A DNA stretch of 64,000 nucleotides from Rhodospirillaceae bacterium (GCA_024638465.1 JAHEKF010000003.1:42446-106445); one strand, 5' to 3'; shown: positions 9,299 through 21,706, counted from the first letter of the stretch. The notes: generated by a model not told the origin, from the letters alone. Made by a program: numbers and translations.

Positions 9299-10831
9299 TC
9301 AGTCGATTTCGGGCCAATCGGCACCTTCGCGCGCAGAGCCGGTTAACTCCAGAATGTGCAGTCCGGTATTCGCCCTGTCGAGCGCATAGATGAAACCTCG
9401 CGCATCGTAATTGACATTGTTGGTTTGAATAGCCGTCTTGCACTGACGCTCGCCGTCACGCTCGACGCATCTTTCATCGGTGTTCTCGGTAATCGCCGGA
9501 ATGTAATACGCGATTTGCCGTGGATTGAACGGGTCCCGAATATCGACCGCTCGAATTCCAGCATTGAAGTAAGACAGCAGCAGTGTGTTCTTGTAGAACA
9601 CCGACGCCATGTTGTCGTTCGAGGCATGTGGTCCGAAACGTCCGCCGCGATTACAGAAGTCGCCCTCTGATTCGGGCACCTGGAACGACGAAATACCCAT
9701 CGGCTTGTCTTCCTCGGTGATATCGATCAAAAAAGTTGCGTGACGCGCGTAACCGCACTCGTTCGCCGTGACCTCCGATACCACAACGAGAATATCCCGA
9801 ACTCGGTGGGTCTCGTCGTCCGCATAATCTTCGATCTCCATCCCCAGTATGGGATGGACGCTGTGACCGCCCCAGTAACTCGGCAGGTCGATACGTGCGA
9901 TTTCCGGGTAAAGCAGATTCTCCGGCGTTGGCGCCAACGGATCCTCGGCATCCGGATCGCCATTCAGAAAACGGTCACGGTCCAGTATCTGGATTACGCC
10001 ATCGCTATCCATGCCGTAGGCAAGATAAATTCGGTCGCCGAGCACCGTCGGCTGATGTATTCCGGAATAACCACCGGGTGCTTCAACGTTGGGAATGGTC
10101 GACGTCGGCTCAGTGCCGACGAGGTTGAAGTCACGAATATGCTCGGGTTCTTCCGGCCGGCTCAAATCGAACGCCTGCAGGCTGCGCCACTTTTTCCAAC
10201 CGGTGATACTGGACGTCACATAGGCAACGCCGGTTTCACAGTCCCACCAGTTCTTATGGGTTCCTTTGACATCGTAGAAATCAGCGCCGGGCTCCATAGG
10301 CGGCGAATCGCCGGTCCAGACAACAGTCACGACAAACTCCGGCGCACTCGGGTCGGTCACGTCATAGACTTCATGACTCACGTTGCCGAGCGACCGCAGC
10401 ATATAGACCTTCGAAGGATCTCCCTCCGGGAGATCCGTGCCGTTACAGACCTGGACGTGTTGCGCACCGGTTCCGAGCGACATGGAACCATGCTCCTCCC
10501 ACGGCGGGGCGGCGATATGCGCAAGATAGACAGGGTTCGTAGGATCCGTCACGTCGAGGACGGAGGTGCCGTTGCCTTCGATCTCGCCATTGAGAGAATT
10601 GATCGCCTCGCCGGCATGATGACCGGCGAACAGTATCCAGCGATCGCCGTAGCGATGCGGCATCGGCGTGTATGACGGCCGGCCGTCGAGCGGATGGTGC
10701 GCCAGCAAGGCCATGTTCTCGGACTCGGCCTGCGTCTGGCTGAAGGCCATCGGCGCGGCGAGCGCACACACGGCGACAATCAAGCTAAGCAGCCGGCACG
10801 TTTTCGCGCCGGTTTGAACGGTGATCATCAT
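9299..10831 (-). CDS. Exported LVIVD-type beta-propeller protein
   Basis: Signal peptide; repeated LDVTDPTNPVYLAHI, YDVTDPSAPEFV, VDIRDPFNPRQIAYY motifs. Confidence 0.75.
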   Translation of the reverse strand: MMITVQTGAKTCRLLSLIVAVCALAAPMAFSQTQAESENMALLAHHPLDGRPSYTPMPHRYGDRWILFAGHHAGEAINSLNGEIEGNGTSVLDVTDPTNPVYLAHIAAPPWEEHGSMSLGTGAQHVQVCNGTDLPEGDPSKVYMLRSLGNVSHEVYDVTDPSAPEFVVTVVWTGDSPPMEPGADFYDVKGTHKNWWDCETGVAYVTSSITGWKKWRSLQAFDLSRPEEPEHIRDFNLVGTEPTSTIPNVEAPGGYSGIHQPTVLGDRIYLAYGMDSDGVIQILDRDRFLNGDPDAEDPLAPTPENLLYPEIARIDLPSYWGGHSVHPILGMEIEDYADDETHRVRDILVVVSEVTANECGYARHATFLIDITEEDKPMGISSFQVPESEGDFCNRGGRFGPHASNDNMASVFYKNTLLLSYFNAGIRAVDIRDPFNPRQIAYYIPAITENTDERCVERDGERQCKTAIQTNNVNYDARGFIYALDRANTGLHILELTGSAREGADWPEID

Positions 10832-11019
10832 GAACCCCCTCTCTGGTGTTCGAAGCTTCGACTCTGCCAGACCGCGCCAGCAGTGCGCGATCTTCGTAGA
10901 ATGGTTTAAGTTGAGGTAGCGAGCGCCATTCTAACGTGCCGCGTGCGAATCATGCACCGGTACGAATGCCCGCTCTGGGCGGGACTGGAATCAACCGTTC
11001 CTGTACTGGGCGCCGGCGA

Positions 11020-13362
11020 TCAGATGTCGTCGCGCGTGACGGGCATGCTCGTAGCCGCTGCGGTCGCGCCGCTGTCGACGGCCGCAATCGCCTGCAGCTC
11101 GGGAAATTTGACGACGGTTCCGGGCGACACGCGATCCAGGTCCAGATCAGGGTTGAACTGCCGCAGCAGCCAGACGGGTACCTGATAGGTCCGCAGCGCC
11201 AGCACCCACAGGGACTCGCCGCGCCGCACGACATGATCGCGGGTGTCAGTAATCTGGTAGGCAAGGAAAAAGGCTTCCTGGGTGCTTTGCTGGTACTCGA
11301 GACGCCGCTGCTCGAAGGTCTCCCGGTCGACCACAGAGAAATCCAGCTCCAGGCGCTGCCCGATGACGACCGCCTGCCGGAAGGGCATCCCGTTGATGTC
11401 GCGTAGTCGCTGGGTTCGAAGCTGTAGCCAGTCGGCGTAGTGGCCAAGTGTCTCGAGCGCCTGGACTTCGATCGTGTCGCTCGCCGAGACGAGGTAGTCG
11501 CTCGGATCGGCCGCCAACTCGGCCTGGGAGCTGGCGAGCACGTTGTCATCTTCCGAGAACGACACTTCGTCCTCGATATCCTCGACATCGAGATTCTCGA
11601 GATCGACAGCCTCGACCGGGTCGTCCGGCGCAGCGACGTCGTCATTTGCTACAAACACGGGCGCAGCGGGAATTCGCTCCGCGGGCTGGAATTCGAGCGG
11701 TCCTGCTACCGCTGCAGTCGTCTCAGGCTCGACAGCCACCACATCGGCGATCGTTGCAGCAGGAGGATTCTCCTCCGCTGCCTCGAGATCCGCGACCTGA
11801 ATCTCCTCAGGCTCGGCGATCGTATCGGCCACAAGAACCGCTGTGGCGATCGCTTCGATCGGCTCCGCGACCTCGCCGATCTGAAGTTCCTGGCCGACAT
11901 AGATTAGATTCGCATCGCTGATCCGGTTTCGTGACAGCAGATCGCTGGCAGAAATCCCCAACCTTCGCGCAATGGTCGCTATCGTATCGCCGGACTGCAC
12001 GACATAGGTGTCGCCCGGCTCCTGGCCATTGAGCTGAGCGATGGTCAGCGGTACTGAGCCATCGCTGCCGGGCAAGCGCAGTACCTGTCCGGCACGAATA
12101 AAATTTCGGCTTCTGAGGCCGTTGAGCTGAACCAGCGAGGTCTCGCTGACGCGATAACGACCCGCGATCTGGGAGATCGTATCGCCGCTGCGCACGCGAT
12201 GCATGATGTCCGGCATCTGCGCCGTGTAACGCTGTGTATCCGGTATCGCATCGAGACTTGTGGCGCCTCGCGCGTAGATCTCCGACGGCAGCCGGAGATT
12301 GAATCCGCGAGGCACGAATTTGTCGCCGCCCCATACGGCGTCTGTCAGCGCGGGATTCCAGCTCCTCAGCGACCCACGATCCGTGTCCAACGCGGCCTGC
12401 AATGTCGCCACAGTCATGAAATCCGGGACAGAGACGAGCGTACTGTCGATCGCCGGCGCAAAGTCCAACGGCCCGAAGTAGTCCTCGTAGTTCTGATCGA
12501 CCTGGACGGCGGCAAGAAACGCGACATAAAAGTTGCGCGAGGCAAAACCGAAAGTACGTCCTTCGTAATTTCGCAAGATCGTCTCGATGTCGTCGGTACC
12601 GAGCTGTCTGACGGCCCGCCGCATGCCGGCCTGGCCATGGTTGTAAGCAGTAATGGCGAGCGGCCAGCTCTGCAACACATCGTAATTGTTTCCGAGCAGA
12701 CGCGAAGCGGCGACGGTTGAGAGAAACGGGTCGCGACGTTCATCGATAATGTGATCGATGCGCATATAGCGTAATCCCGTTGAACGCGTGAACTGCCACA
12801 TGCCGGCAGCGCCAACACGCGAGTAGGCGGTGGGGTCGAACGATGATTCGACATGAGGCAGGGCCACGAGCTCTGGCGGTAAACCGCGATCGCTCAATAC
12901 ATCCGCGATGTACTCACGCCAGGCACCGGAGCGAATGAGTCCTGCGCGGAACCGGTCCGACTGCCCTAGTTGAAAACGAAGCCGGCCCGACGACGCGCGC
13001 AACTCTGAATTGCTGACGTCCGCCGGCCACAGATCGAGGACCTGGCGTTCCGCCTCCGAGAGATTTTCGCGTTTGCCGTCAGCAAGCGTTGCGAGTATTT
13101 CCCGCACCTCGGCGTAGGCGTTATTGATACGCCGTGTCCGCTCGCGCCGGCTTACCCCCTCAGGGAAGCGAACGGTGCGGTAGACGGCAGCGAGATTGAC
13201 CGAGTCGTGGATGAAACCACTGCGAGTATCGACTTCCGTGTATACCCGCACCCAGAAGTCGACGTCGTGCTCGATTCCTTCCGGACGCGGCAATTCGGGA
13301 TTCTGCGCGGCGGCAATACCGACCGCGCCGATCGCGACTGCGAGAAATCCTAACCACCTCAT
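11020..13362 (-). CDS. mltD: Membrane-bound lytic murein transglycosylase D with LysM repeats
   Basis: SLT motif ESSFDPTAYSRVGAAGMWQF; LysM repeats HRVRSGDTISQIAGRY and YVVQSGDTIATIARRL; start moved to MRWLGFLA. Confidence 0.85.
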   Translation of the reverse strand: MRWLGFLAVAIGAVGIAAAQNPELPRPEGIEHDVDFWVRVYTEVDTRSGFIHDSVNLAAVYRTVRFPEGVSRRERTRRINNAYAEVREILATLADGKRENLSEAERQVLDLWPADVSNSELRASSGRLRFQLGQSDRFRAGLIRSGAWREYIADVLSDRGLPPELVALPHVESSFDPTAYSRVGAAGMWQFTRSTGLRYMRIDHIIDERRDPFLSTVAASRLLGNNYDVLQSWPLAITAYNHGQAGMRRAVRQLGTDDIETILRNYEGRTFGFASRNFYVAFLAAVQVDQNYEDYFGPLDFAPAIDSTLVSVPDFMTVATLQAALDTDRGSLRSWNPALTDAVWGGDKFVPRGFNLRLPSEIYARGATSLDAIPDTQRYTAQMPDIMHRVRSGDTISQIAGRYRVSETSLVQLNGLRSRNFIRAGQVLRLPGSDGSVPLTIAQLNGQEPGDTYVVQSGDTIATIARRLGISASDLLSRNRISDANLIYVGQELQIGEVAEPIEAIATAVLVADTIAEPEEIQVADLEAAEENPPAATIADVVAVEPETTAAVAGPLEFQPAERIPAAPVFVANDDVAAPDDPVEAVDLENLDVEDIEDEVSFSEDDNVLASSQAELAADPSDYLVSASDTIEVQALETLGHYADWLQLRTQRLRDINGMPFRQAVVIGQRLELDFSVVDRETFEQRRLEYQQSTQEAFFLAYQITDTRDHVVRRGESLWVLALRTYQVPVWLLRQFNPDLDLDRVSPGTVVKFPELQAIAAVDSGATAAATSMPVTRDDI

Positions 13363-13535
13363 AGATGAGCAGATCCGGGCAAGCGGAAATGACCTGTACG
13401 AAAGTAAAGAGATTATGTCCCTGCGTCCAGAGATTCCCGGAAGCAGATCACGATCCGCGGAAAACGCCGCAAGGTTTTTTCTCGGCATGGCTACCTGTCT
13501 GATTTTCCTTTTTTTATATAGGCTTACAGACAGAT

Positions 13536-13541
13536 ATTATA
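13536..13541 (-). promoter_or_regulatory. Candidate sigma-70 -10 element upstream of mltD
   Basis: Perfect TATAAT on the minus strand; no convincing -35. Confidence 0.3.
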
Positions 13542-13607
13542 GTCTTCTCTGACTAGACGCCAGTCGCCCGAGGAGGGCGGCGGGCGCGCTGCGGCAAGGT
13601 CTCCTGC

Positions 13608-15097
<1,490 letters not shown>

Positions 15098-15142
15098 AGT
15101 CCTAGCCTCCTGTTTCCGCTATGGGATGCTGGAGCTTGCTGG

Positions 15143-16018
15143 CTACGGCATCGCGCCGGTCTGCTCCTGCAAGAACTTGAAGAAGTCGCTGTCCGGGCTG
15201 AGAACCAGCACATCCTGATCGCCACCGATCGATTCACGGTACGCCTGCATGCTGCGATAGAAGGCGTAGAACTCCGGATTCGCGTTGTAAGCGTTGGCAT
15301 AAATCTCGGACGCCCGCGCGTCGCCTTCGCCACGCATTATTTCCGCGTCACGGTACGCCTCGGCGAGAATAACGGTCCTCTGCCTGTCGGCGTTGGCGCG
15401 AATTCTTTCGGAATCTTCAGACCCTTCGGCGCGAAGCTGCGCCGCGACTCGCGCACGCTCCTGCTGCATTCGCGCGTAGACCGAATCGCTGACTTCATCC
15501 GAGAGTTCGATACGCATGACACGAACGTCAATGACCTCGAGACCAAGCTCCGGCGCTCGCTGTTGAGCCGTGACGAGCATTTCGGCCATTATCTCGCTTC
15601 GCTCGGCAGAAACGACTTCGACAACGGTACGTCGCGAGAACTCGGCCTTGATGCCTTCACGAATGATCGCGGACAGCCGTTGCCGCGCGAACAGTTCATC
15701 GCCGCGAGCACTGCGGTAGTACTGTGCCGGATCGGCAATACGCCAGGTAATGAAGTAATCGACGAGAAGATTCTTTTTCTCGCCGGTCAGGAATGGTTCC
15801 TGAGACTCGCCGTAATTGAGGATCCGATTCGGATACTTCGTAATGTTATTGACGAACGGAATCTTGAAGTGCAATCCGGGTTCGTAGTCCGCCTTGACGA
15901 TCTCGCCAAACCGGAACTTCACGGCGTGCTCTCTCTCGTCAACCGTAAAAACGGTCATGCGAATAAGCGTGACACCGATCAGCACGGTTGCCAGAAGAAT
16001 ATTGAATCGAGGACTCAT
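15143..16018 (-). CDS. hflC: FtsH protease modulator HflC
   Basis: SPFH-family protein next to hflK; VDEREHAVKFRFGEI. Confidence 0.93.
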   Translation of the reverse strand: MSPRFNILLATVLIGVTLIRMTVFTVDEREHAVKFRFGEIVKADYEPGLHFKIPFVNNITKYPNRILNYGESQEPFLTGEKKNLLVDYFITWRIADPAQYYRSARGDELFARQRLSAIIREGIKAEFSRRTVVEVVSAERSEIMAEMLVTAQQRAPELGLEVIDVRVMRIELSDEVSDSVYARMQQERARVAAQLRAEGSEDSERIRANADRQRTVILAEAYRDAEIMRGEGDARASEIYANAYNANPEFYAFYRSMQAYRESIGGDQDVLVLSPDSDFFKFLQEQTGAMP

Positions 16019-16031
16019 TTCACACCCCGCT

Positions 16032-17177
16032 CTATCGTGAGTCCCGCGCCCTTAATCGGGCTGCGGAACCTGAGTTGTTATCGGTAACTGTCGACGACGG
16101 CGGCAGGAGAGTCGTCTGCGGTTGGTTGCGACGTTGCACCAACTGATCCAGCGGCAGATAGATCAGGTTACCGCCTCCTTCCGCGTCGAGAAGCACTTTC
16201 GTCGAACTCGCAAGAATCGTCTCGAGCGTCTCGAGATAGATTCTCTGCCGCGTGACCAGTGGCGCACGCTCATACTCGGTGAGTATCTGCGAGAAGCGAT
16301 TGGCCTCACCTTCCGCGTCCGCGATCACGCGCGCGCGATAACCTTCGGCATCCTGCAGCTGTCTGGCTGCGGCACCTCGCGCATTCGGCAGAATGTCGTT
16401 CGCGTAAGCCTCCGCCTCGAAGCTCATTCGCTCTTTGTCCTCGCGAGCCTTGATCGCGTCCTGGACACTGGCCTCAACGTCGCCGGGGAAGTTGGCTTCC
16501 TGCAGGTTCACCTCATACACTGTTATACCCGCTCCGTACGCATCGGCGGTCGCCTGGATCAGTTCCTGCGCCTGACTGGCGATCTCGGCACGACCCTGGG
16601 TCAGAATAAAGTCGAGTACGTTCTTGCCGATGACCTCGCGTATGGCACTTCCGGTTATGTCACCCAGCGTTGCTTCAGGCGCTCGCATATTAAAGAGGAA
16701 GTCCTCGGGATTCGTACGCCGGTACTGCACGACGAGATCGACGAGCACGATGTTCTCGTCACGCGTCAACATGCTGCCCTGGTACGGAAAGCGCTCGGTC
16801 ACATTCGTATTGATGGTTTCGACCGTTTCGACCGGCCAGGGAATGTGCCAGCGTAGTCCCGGCTGGGCGATCTGCTGGAAAGCACCGAACCGCAGCACGA
16901 TCCCGCGCTCGGCATCGTTAACCTGGTAGAAACCCGTAAATGCCCAGACCGCAACAAGCAACATGACAGCGCCGCTGATCAGGCCGCTACTGGCGCGCCG
17001 TTTACCCGGACCGTCACCGTCTCCCGACGCGCCGTTGCCGCCTCCGCCGCCGCGGCCGCCCAGGAAGCCCGTAAGCTTGCGTTGCAGGTCCCTTACAATC
17101 TGGTCGAGATCGGCAGGACCTCGATCGCCAGATTTTCGCCAAGGGTTGTCTTTGTCGTCAGGATCGTTCCAGCTCAT
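16032..17177 (-). CDS. hflK: FtsH protease modulator HflK
   Basis: N-term MSWNDPDDKDNPW, Gly-rich linker, SPFH domain. Confidence 0.94.
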   Translation of the reverse strand: MSWNDPDDKDNPWRKSGDRGPADLDQIVRDLQRKLTGFLGGRGGGGGNGASGDGDGPGKRRASSGLISGAVMLLVAVWAFTGFYQVNDAERGIVLRFGAFQQIAQPGLRWHIPWPVETVETINTNVTERFPYQGSMLTRDENIVLVDLVVQYRRTNPEDFLFNMRAPEATLGDITGSAIREVIGKNVLDFILTQGRAEIASQAQELIQATADAYGAGITVYEVNLQEANFPGDVEASVQDAIKAREDKERMSFEAEAYANDILPNARGAAARQLQDAEGYRARVIADAEGEANRFSQILTEYERAPLVTRQRIYLETLETILASSTKVLLDAEGGGNLIYLPLDQLVQRRNQPQTTLLPPSSTVTDNNSGSAARLRARDSR

Positions 17178-17178
17178 A

Positions 17179-18477
17179 TCAGTGTACTTCCCGTTGAAAG
17201 CTATCGTCCGATAGCCCTTCCTGGTTACAGAGTTCCTTCCAGCGCCTGGTCGTCAGTTCCACGTCGAGGGTCCAGCCTCCCGACTCTTCTGCCTGCTCCG
17301 AGCGCACAGCCCTCAAGTCGAACAGTTTCGCGCGAATCCGACTCTGGTCGGGACCGAGCACCAGCCGGCCGATCAGCGGCGGGCCGAGGCACTGATCTCG
17401 GATCGCGTCCGAAAGTGCATCGAGCCCCGCACCGGTCTCGGCTGAGACCCAGATTTTGGCCGAACTCGCCCCGTTGAGGCGACGACCGGCCTTCGCGGAC
17501 ACTTTGTCTACCTTATTGTACACCTGGATGCAGGGCACGGACGCCGCGCCAATACTCTCCAGAACGTCCTCAACCTGCTGTTTTCGGTCCGCATGATGCG
17601 GATCGCTCGCATCGATGACATGCAGCAACAGGTCCGCCTCGCGTGTTTCGGTGAGCGTAGCCCGGAATGCCGCGACGAGTTCGTGCGGCAAATCGCGGAC
17701 GAAACCGACGGTATCGGCAAGCAGAATCTCGCTCGCTCCGCCGGTATCGAGGCGCCGGATCGTCGGATCGAGCGTCGCGAACAACAGATTTCGCGCGTCG
17801 GCCTGCGAGCCGGTCAGGGCATTGAAAAGGCTGGTCTTTCCGGCGTTGGTATAGCCGACCAACGCGACCGTCGCTACCTGCGCCCGGGTCCGGTCGCGCC
17901 TGCCCATCTCGCGCTGTTTCTCGACCCGATCCAGCCTGGTTTTGAGGTGCTTGATCCGCTGACCTACCAGACGCCGGTCGGTTTCGAGCTGGGTCTCACC
18001 AGGGCCGCGCAGCCCGATTCCGCCCTTCTGGCGTTCAAGATGCGTCCAGCCCCGAACAAGGCGCGTCGACAGGTGCTCGAGTTGTGCGAGCTCAACCTGA
18101 ATCTTGCCTTCGAACGTCGCTGCACGTTGCGCGAAGATATCGAGAATCAGTCCATTACGATCGAGTACGCGCGTTTTGAGTAGCATCTCCAGATTTCGTT
18201 CCTGGCTCGGACTCAGCGGCTGATTCACGAGGACGACTTCCGCACAACTCGCCTCGACGCGAGACTTGAGTTCCTCGGCCTTCCCCGAACCGATAAACAG
18301 ACGCGGAGTCGGACGATCACGACGCGCAGTCAGCTCGTCGACAATCTCCGCGCCGGCCGAGCGTCCCAGTGCCTTGAACTCCTGGATTTCGTCGTCGTCA
18401 CAGGCCCGGTTCAAGCCGATGTGAAGCAGAAGCGCGCGTTCGCCGCTTCCGGGGCGTTCAAGCAATCCTTGCTCCAT
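17179..18477 (-). CDS. hflX: GTPase HflX
   Basis: GPGETQLETDRRL, GYTNAGKTSLFNAL, DTVGFVRDLPHELV. Confidence 0.95.
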   Translation of the reverse strand: MEQGLLERPGSGERALLLHIGLNRACDDDEIQEFKALGRSAGAEIVDELTARRDRPTPRLFIGSGKAEELKSRVEASCAEVVLVNQPLSPSQERNLEMLLKTRVLDRNGLILDIFAQRAATFEGKIQVELAQLEHLSTRLVRGWTHLERQKGGIGLRGPGETQLETDRRLVGQRIKHLKTRLDRVEKQREMGRRDRTRAQVATVALVGYTNAGKTSLFNALTGSQADARNLLFATLDPTIRRLDTGGASEILLADTVGFVRDLPHELVAAFRATLTETREADLLLHVIDASDPHHADRKQQVEDVLESIGAASVPCIQVYNKVDKVSAKAGRRLNGASSAKIWVSAETGAGLDALSDAIRDQCLGPPLIGRLVLGPDQSRIRAKLFDLRAVRSEQAEESGGWTLDVELTTRRWKELCNQEGLSDDSFQREVH

Positions 18478-18491
18478 GCCCAGACGGGCGA

Positions 18492-18731
18492 TTATTCGTT
18501 CGAGTCCTCATCATCCATTGAGAGCTGCACATTCCGCGATGGAACGACGGTCGAGATCGCGTGCTTGTAGACCATCTGGCTCACACTGTTGCGCAGCAAT
18601 ACGACAAATTGATCGAACGAATCGATCTGCCCTTGCAGCTTGATGCCATTGACCAGATAGATCGATACGGGAACCTTCTCCTTGCGCAACGCATTAAGAA
18701 ACGGGTCCTGTAATGACTGACCTTTGGCCAT
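18492..18731 (-). CDS. hfq: RNA chaperone Hfq
   Basis: [36 protein letters not shown]...[12 protein letters not shown]. Confidence 0.98.
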   Translation of the reverse strand: MAKGQSLQDPFLNALRKEKVPVSIYLVNGIKLQGQIDSFDQFVVLLRNSVSQMVYKHAISTVVPSRNVQLSMDDEDSNE

Positions 18732-18942
18732 GAATATCTCCTTATTGTTAGGTTATTCGAGATAAGGGCCGAAGTTACCACCCGCGCCCGCTGCGGCTTT
18801 CCAATAAAGCCTACACTCCGTTATTCACAAAAGGTGTCATCCCACAGGTAGGAAATAGTAGCACAGCGCCCGTTTTTCAAGGGCTGAATCGGTACTCGCT
18901 TGAACTACAAGCGGATATTTTCGGGCAACGGGCTTGAAACCG

Positions 18943-19893
18943 CTACGCCGGGCGGCCTCGCGCCGATTGGACGCGCGCGATCAAGCGTGCGCCGAGACCA
19001 GGCTCGCCCATCGTGAAACGGATGGCGGTCGTGTCGGACCGCAACGAGGTAAGCTGGCGCTTCGCGAGCTGACGTGTTGCCGCCAGTACTTTCGATCTCG
19101 CCGTTTCCCAGTCGCAATCACCCTCGAGGTGGGCCCAGATCTGACGATACCCGACGGCCCGCATTGACGGTGTCGCCGCATCCAGATCGCCTCGCGACCG
19201 CAGCCGTTCGACCTCTTCAACGAAGCCTGCTGCCAGCATCGCGTCGAAACGACGCTCGATTCTGTCCGCGAGCGATGCGCGATCCGGGGGGACGATGGCG
19301 ATCGTAGTGATATCGAGATCATGGACCGGAGCCGATTGCTTCTGCAGCACGCTCAACGCCACACCCGTGATTTCGTGAACCTCGAGCGCTCTTTGAATTC
19401 GCTGCCCGTCGCTCGGTGAAATCCGCCCGGCTGCATCCGGGTCGTGTTCGGCCAGACGCAAATGTAATGCCGGCCAGCCAACCGCCGCCGCTTCGTCGTC
19501 CAGTCGCCGCCGAATCCCGGGATCCGCTTTTGGCAGATCGGCCAGACCGTCACGCAGCGCGCGAAGATACAAATGGGTACCGCCGACCAACAACGGAATC
19601 TTGCCGCGATCGGCGATCGCTCGAACTTCCCGGCTCGCGTCGGCCACGAAGCGTCCCGCAGAATAGGCTTCCGCAGCATCCAGAATATCGATCAGGAAAT
19701 GCGGAATCTGCTCTCGAATTGCGATAGACGGCTTCGCTGTACCGATGTCCATGTCCCGATAAACCAGCGCCGAATCCATGCTGACGATCTCGAGCGGTAA
19801 TTCGCCAGCGATTTCGAGGGCGAGATCCGTTTTTCCGGTCGCAGTGGGTCCCGTGAGGCAGATACAGGAAATCCTGCCCGCGCCGGCGGCCAT
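18943..19893 (-). CDS. miaA: tRNA dimethylallyltransferase
   Basis: LTGPTATGKTDLALEIA, LIDILDAAEAYSAGRF. Confidence 0.95.
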   Translation of the reverse strand: MAAGAGRISCICLTGPTATGKTDLALEIAGELPLEIVSMDSALVYRDMDIGTAKPSIAIREQIPHFLIDILDAAEAYSAGRFVADASREVRAIADRGKIPLLVGGTHLYLRALRDGLADLPKADPGIRRRLDDEAAAVGWPALHLRLAEHDPDAAGRISPSDGQRIQRALEVHEITGVALSVLQKQSAPVHDLDITTIAIVPPDRASLADRIERRFDAMLAAGFVEEVERLRSRGDLDAATPSMRAVGYRQIWAHLEGDCDWETARSKVLAATRQLAKRQLTSLRSDTTAIRFTMGEPGLGARLIARVQSARGRPA

Positions 19894-19895
19894 CG

Positions 19896-21650
19896 CTATT
19901 GACCGCGCAGGAAAAGCTTATCGAGTTCCGCGGTCGTGATTCGAGACCAGGTCGGGCGACCGTGATTGCACTGGTCGATTCGCTCGGTTTGTTCCATTTC
20001 GCGAAGCAGCGCGTTCATCTCGTCGATGTTAAGCCGCCGATTGGCGCGTATTGCACTGTGGCATGCCATTGTCGCGAGAATCTCGTTAGCAGATCCTTCG
20101 ATTCGATCCGCTTTGGCGGTCTCTCGCAGATCGCTGAGTACGTCGCGCAGCAGGGATTCGGCGTCTGCATCTTTGAGTAACAGCGGGACCTCGGAAATCC
20201 GCAGCTCTTCCGGCCCGCGACGCATCACGACGAAACCAAGCTTCAATAGTTCTTCCGCGAAAGATTCCGCGGCTTCGGCTTCCGCGGCAGAGACATTTAA
20301 CGAGACCGGAACGAGCAGCGCTTGACGATTTAGCTTTTCCTCGCCCAGCGATTGCTTCATACGCTCATACATAACGCGCTCGTGTGCAGCGTGCATGTCC
20401 ACGATCACCAATCCGTCTTCGTTTTCCGCAAGAATGTAGATTCCGGCGAGCTGGGCCAGCGCAAAGCCGAGCGGCGGTACCGCGCTATGATCGCGCTTGC
20501 TGCCTTCGCGCGAATGCAGCATCTCGTACAACGGCTTGTGATCCTGGACTTCCGTTCGGGATGCGTGGGATAAGGACAACGCATGCTGGCCTGCGCTGCC
20601 GGAGACCGAATGCGCTTCCGCCGGCGGATTTAAAGCCGGCGGCGCAGCGGATTCCAGCGTGCTTGCGAGCGCCGCCTCGACCGTACGGAACACGAAGTCG
20701 TGGACCAGCCGGGAGTCCCTGAACCGAATCTCCAGTTTCGCCGGATGCGCATTGACGTCCACCCGCCGCGGATCGAGTTCGAGAAAAACGACATACGCCG
20801 GCTGGCGAGACTGGAACAGCACGTCCTGATAGCCAAGACGCACGGCATGGCGAAGGACCTTGTCGCGGACCACGCGGCCATTTACGTAGGTGTACTGCAT
20901 GTCCGCCTGGCTTCTGGAGAACGTCGGCTCGGCGAGCCAGCCGCGCAATCGCAATCCCTCGATTTCGCGCTCGAAATAGCGAGCGTGCTCGAGAAAATTC
21001 TCCCCACAGATTTGACTCAAACGCGCTTCAAAGTCTTCTCGTGAATCGGCCGGCGGAAGTGCGATGCTCGCGCGCTGATTGTGCTTCAGTTGCCACGCAA
21101 CCTCGGAGCGACCGAGCGCGAGTCCGCGAACGATCGACTCGATATGCGAAAACTCCGTACGCTCCGTGCGAAGAAATTTTCGCCGGGCAGGCGTGTTGAA
21201 GAACAGATCCCTGACTTCCAGCGTCGTTCCGGGCGGATGCGCCGCGGGCCGAAGCGCTCCGACTTCGCCCCCATCGCAGTCGATAGACCATCCGGAATCT
21301 TCGCCCTGCGCGCGCGACGTCAGCTTCATATGCGCAACCGAGCCGATACTCGGTAGCGCTTCGCCGCGAAATCCCAATGTCGCGACCCGCTCCAGCTCGT
21401 CGAGACTCGCGATCTTGCTCGTTGCGTGTCGTGCCAGCGCCAGTGGCAACTCCTCCCTGGAGATACCGACGCCGTCATCGCGGATTCGAATCAGCCGGGT
21501 CCCGCCGGCCTGGACCTCGATATCCACACGCCGTGCGCCTGCGTCGAGACTGTTCTCGACGAGCTCCTTCAACGCAGACGCGGGTCGTTCGATAACCTCG
21601 CCGGCCGCGATCTGATCGATTAGCTGTGGGGGAAGAAGGCGGATCGTCAC
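19896..21650 (-). CDS. mutL: DNA mismatch repair protein MutL
   Basis: QIAAGEVIERPASALKELVENSLDAGA, TLGFRGEALPSI. Confidence 0.96.
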   Translation of the reverse strand: MTIRLLPPQLIDQIAAGEVIERPASALKELVENSLDAGARRVDIEVQAGGTRLIRIRDDGVGISREELPLALARHATSKIASLDELERVATLGFRGEALPSIGSVAHMKLTSRAQGEDSGWSIDCDGGEVGALRPAAHPPGTTLEVRDLFFNTPARRKFLRTERTEFSHIESIVRGLALGRSEVAWQLKHNQRASIALPPADSREDFEARLSQICGENFLEHARYFEREIEGLRLRGWLAEPTFSRSQADMQYTYVNGRVVRDKVLRHAVRLGYQDVLFQSRQPAYVVFLELDPRRVDVNAHPAKLEIRFRDSRLVHDFVFRTVEAALASTLESAAPPALNPPAEAHSVSGSAGQHALSLSHASRTEVQDHKPLYEMLHSREGSKRDHSAVPPLGFALAQLAGIYILAENEDGLVIVDMHAAHERVMYERMKQSLGEEKLNRQALLVPVSLNVSAAEAEAAESFAEELLKLGFVVMRRGPEELRISEVPLLLKDADAESLLRDVLSDLRETAKADRIEGSANEILATMACHSAIRANRRLNIDEMNALLREMEQTERIDQCNHGRPTWSRITTAELDKLFLRGQ

Positions 21651-21706
21651 CCCGCTTATTGTAAGAGGAATAAGCGTGATTGACAGACTCGGGCAGCAGC
21701 GCCGGC

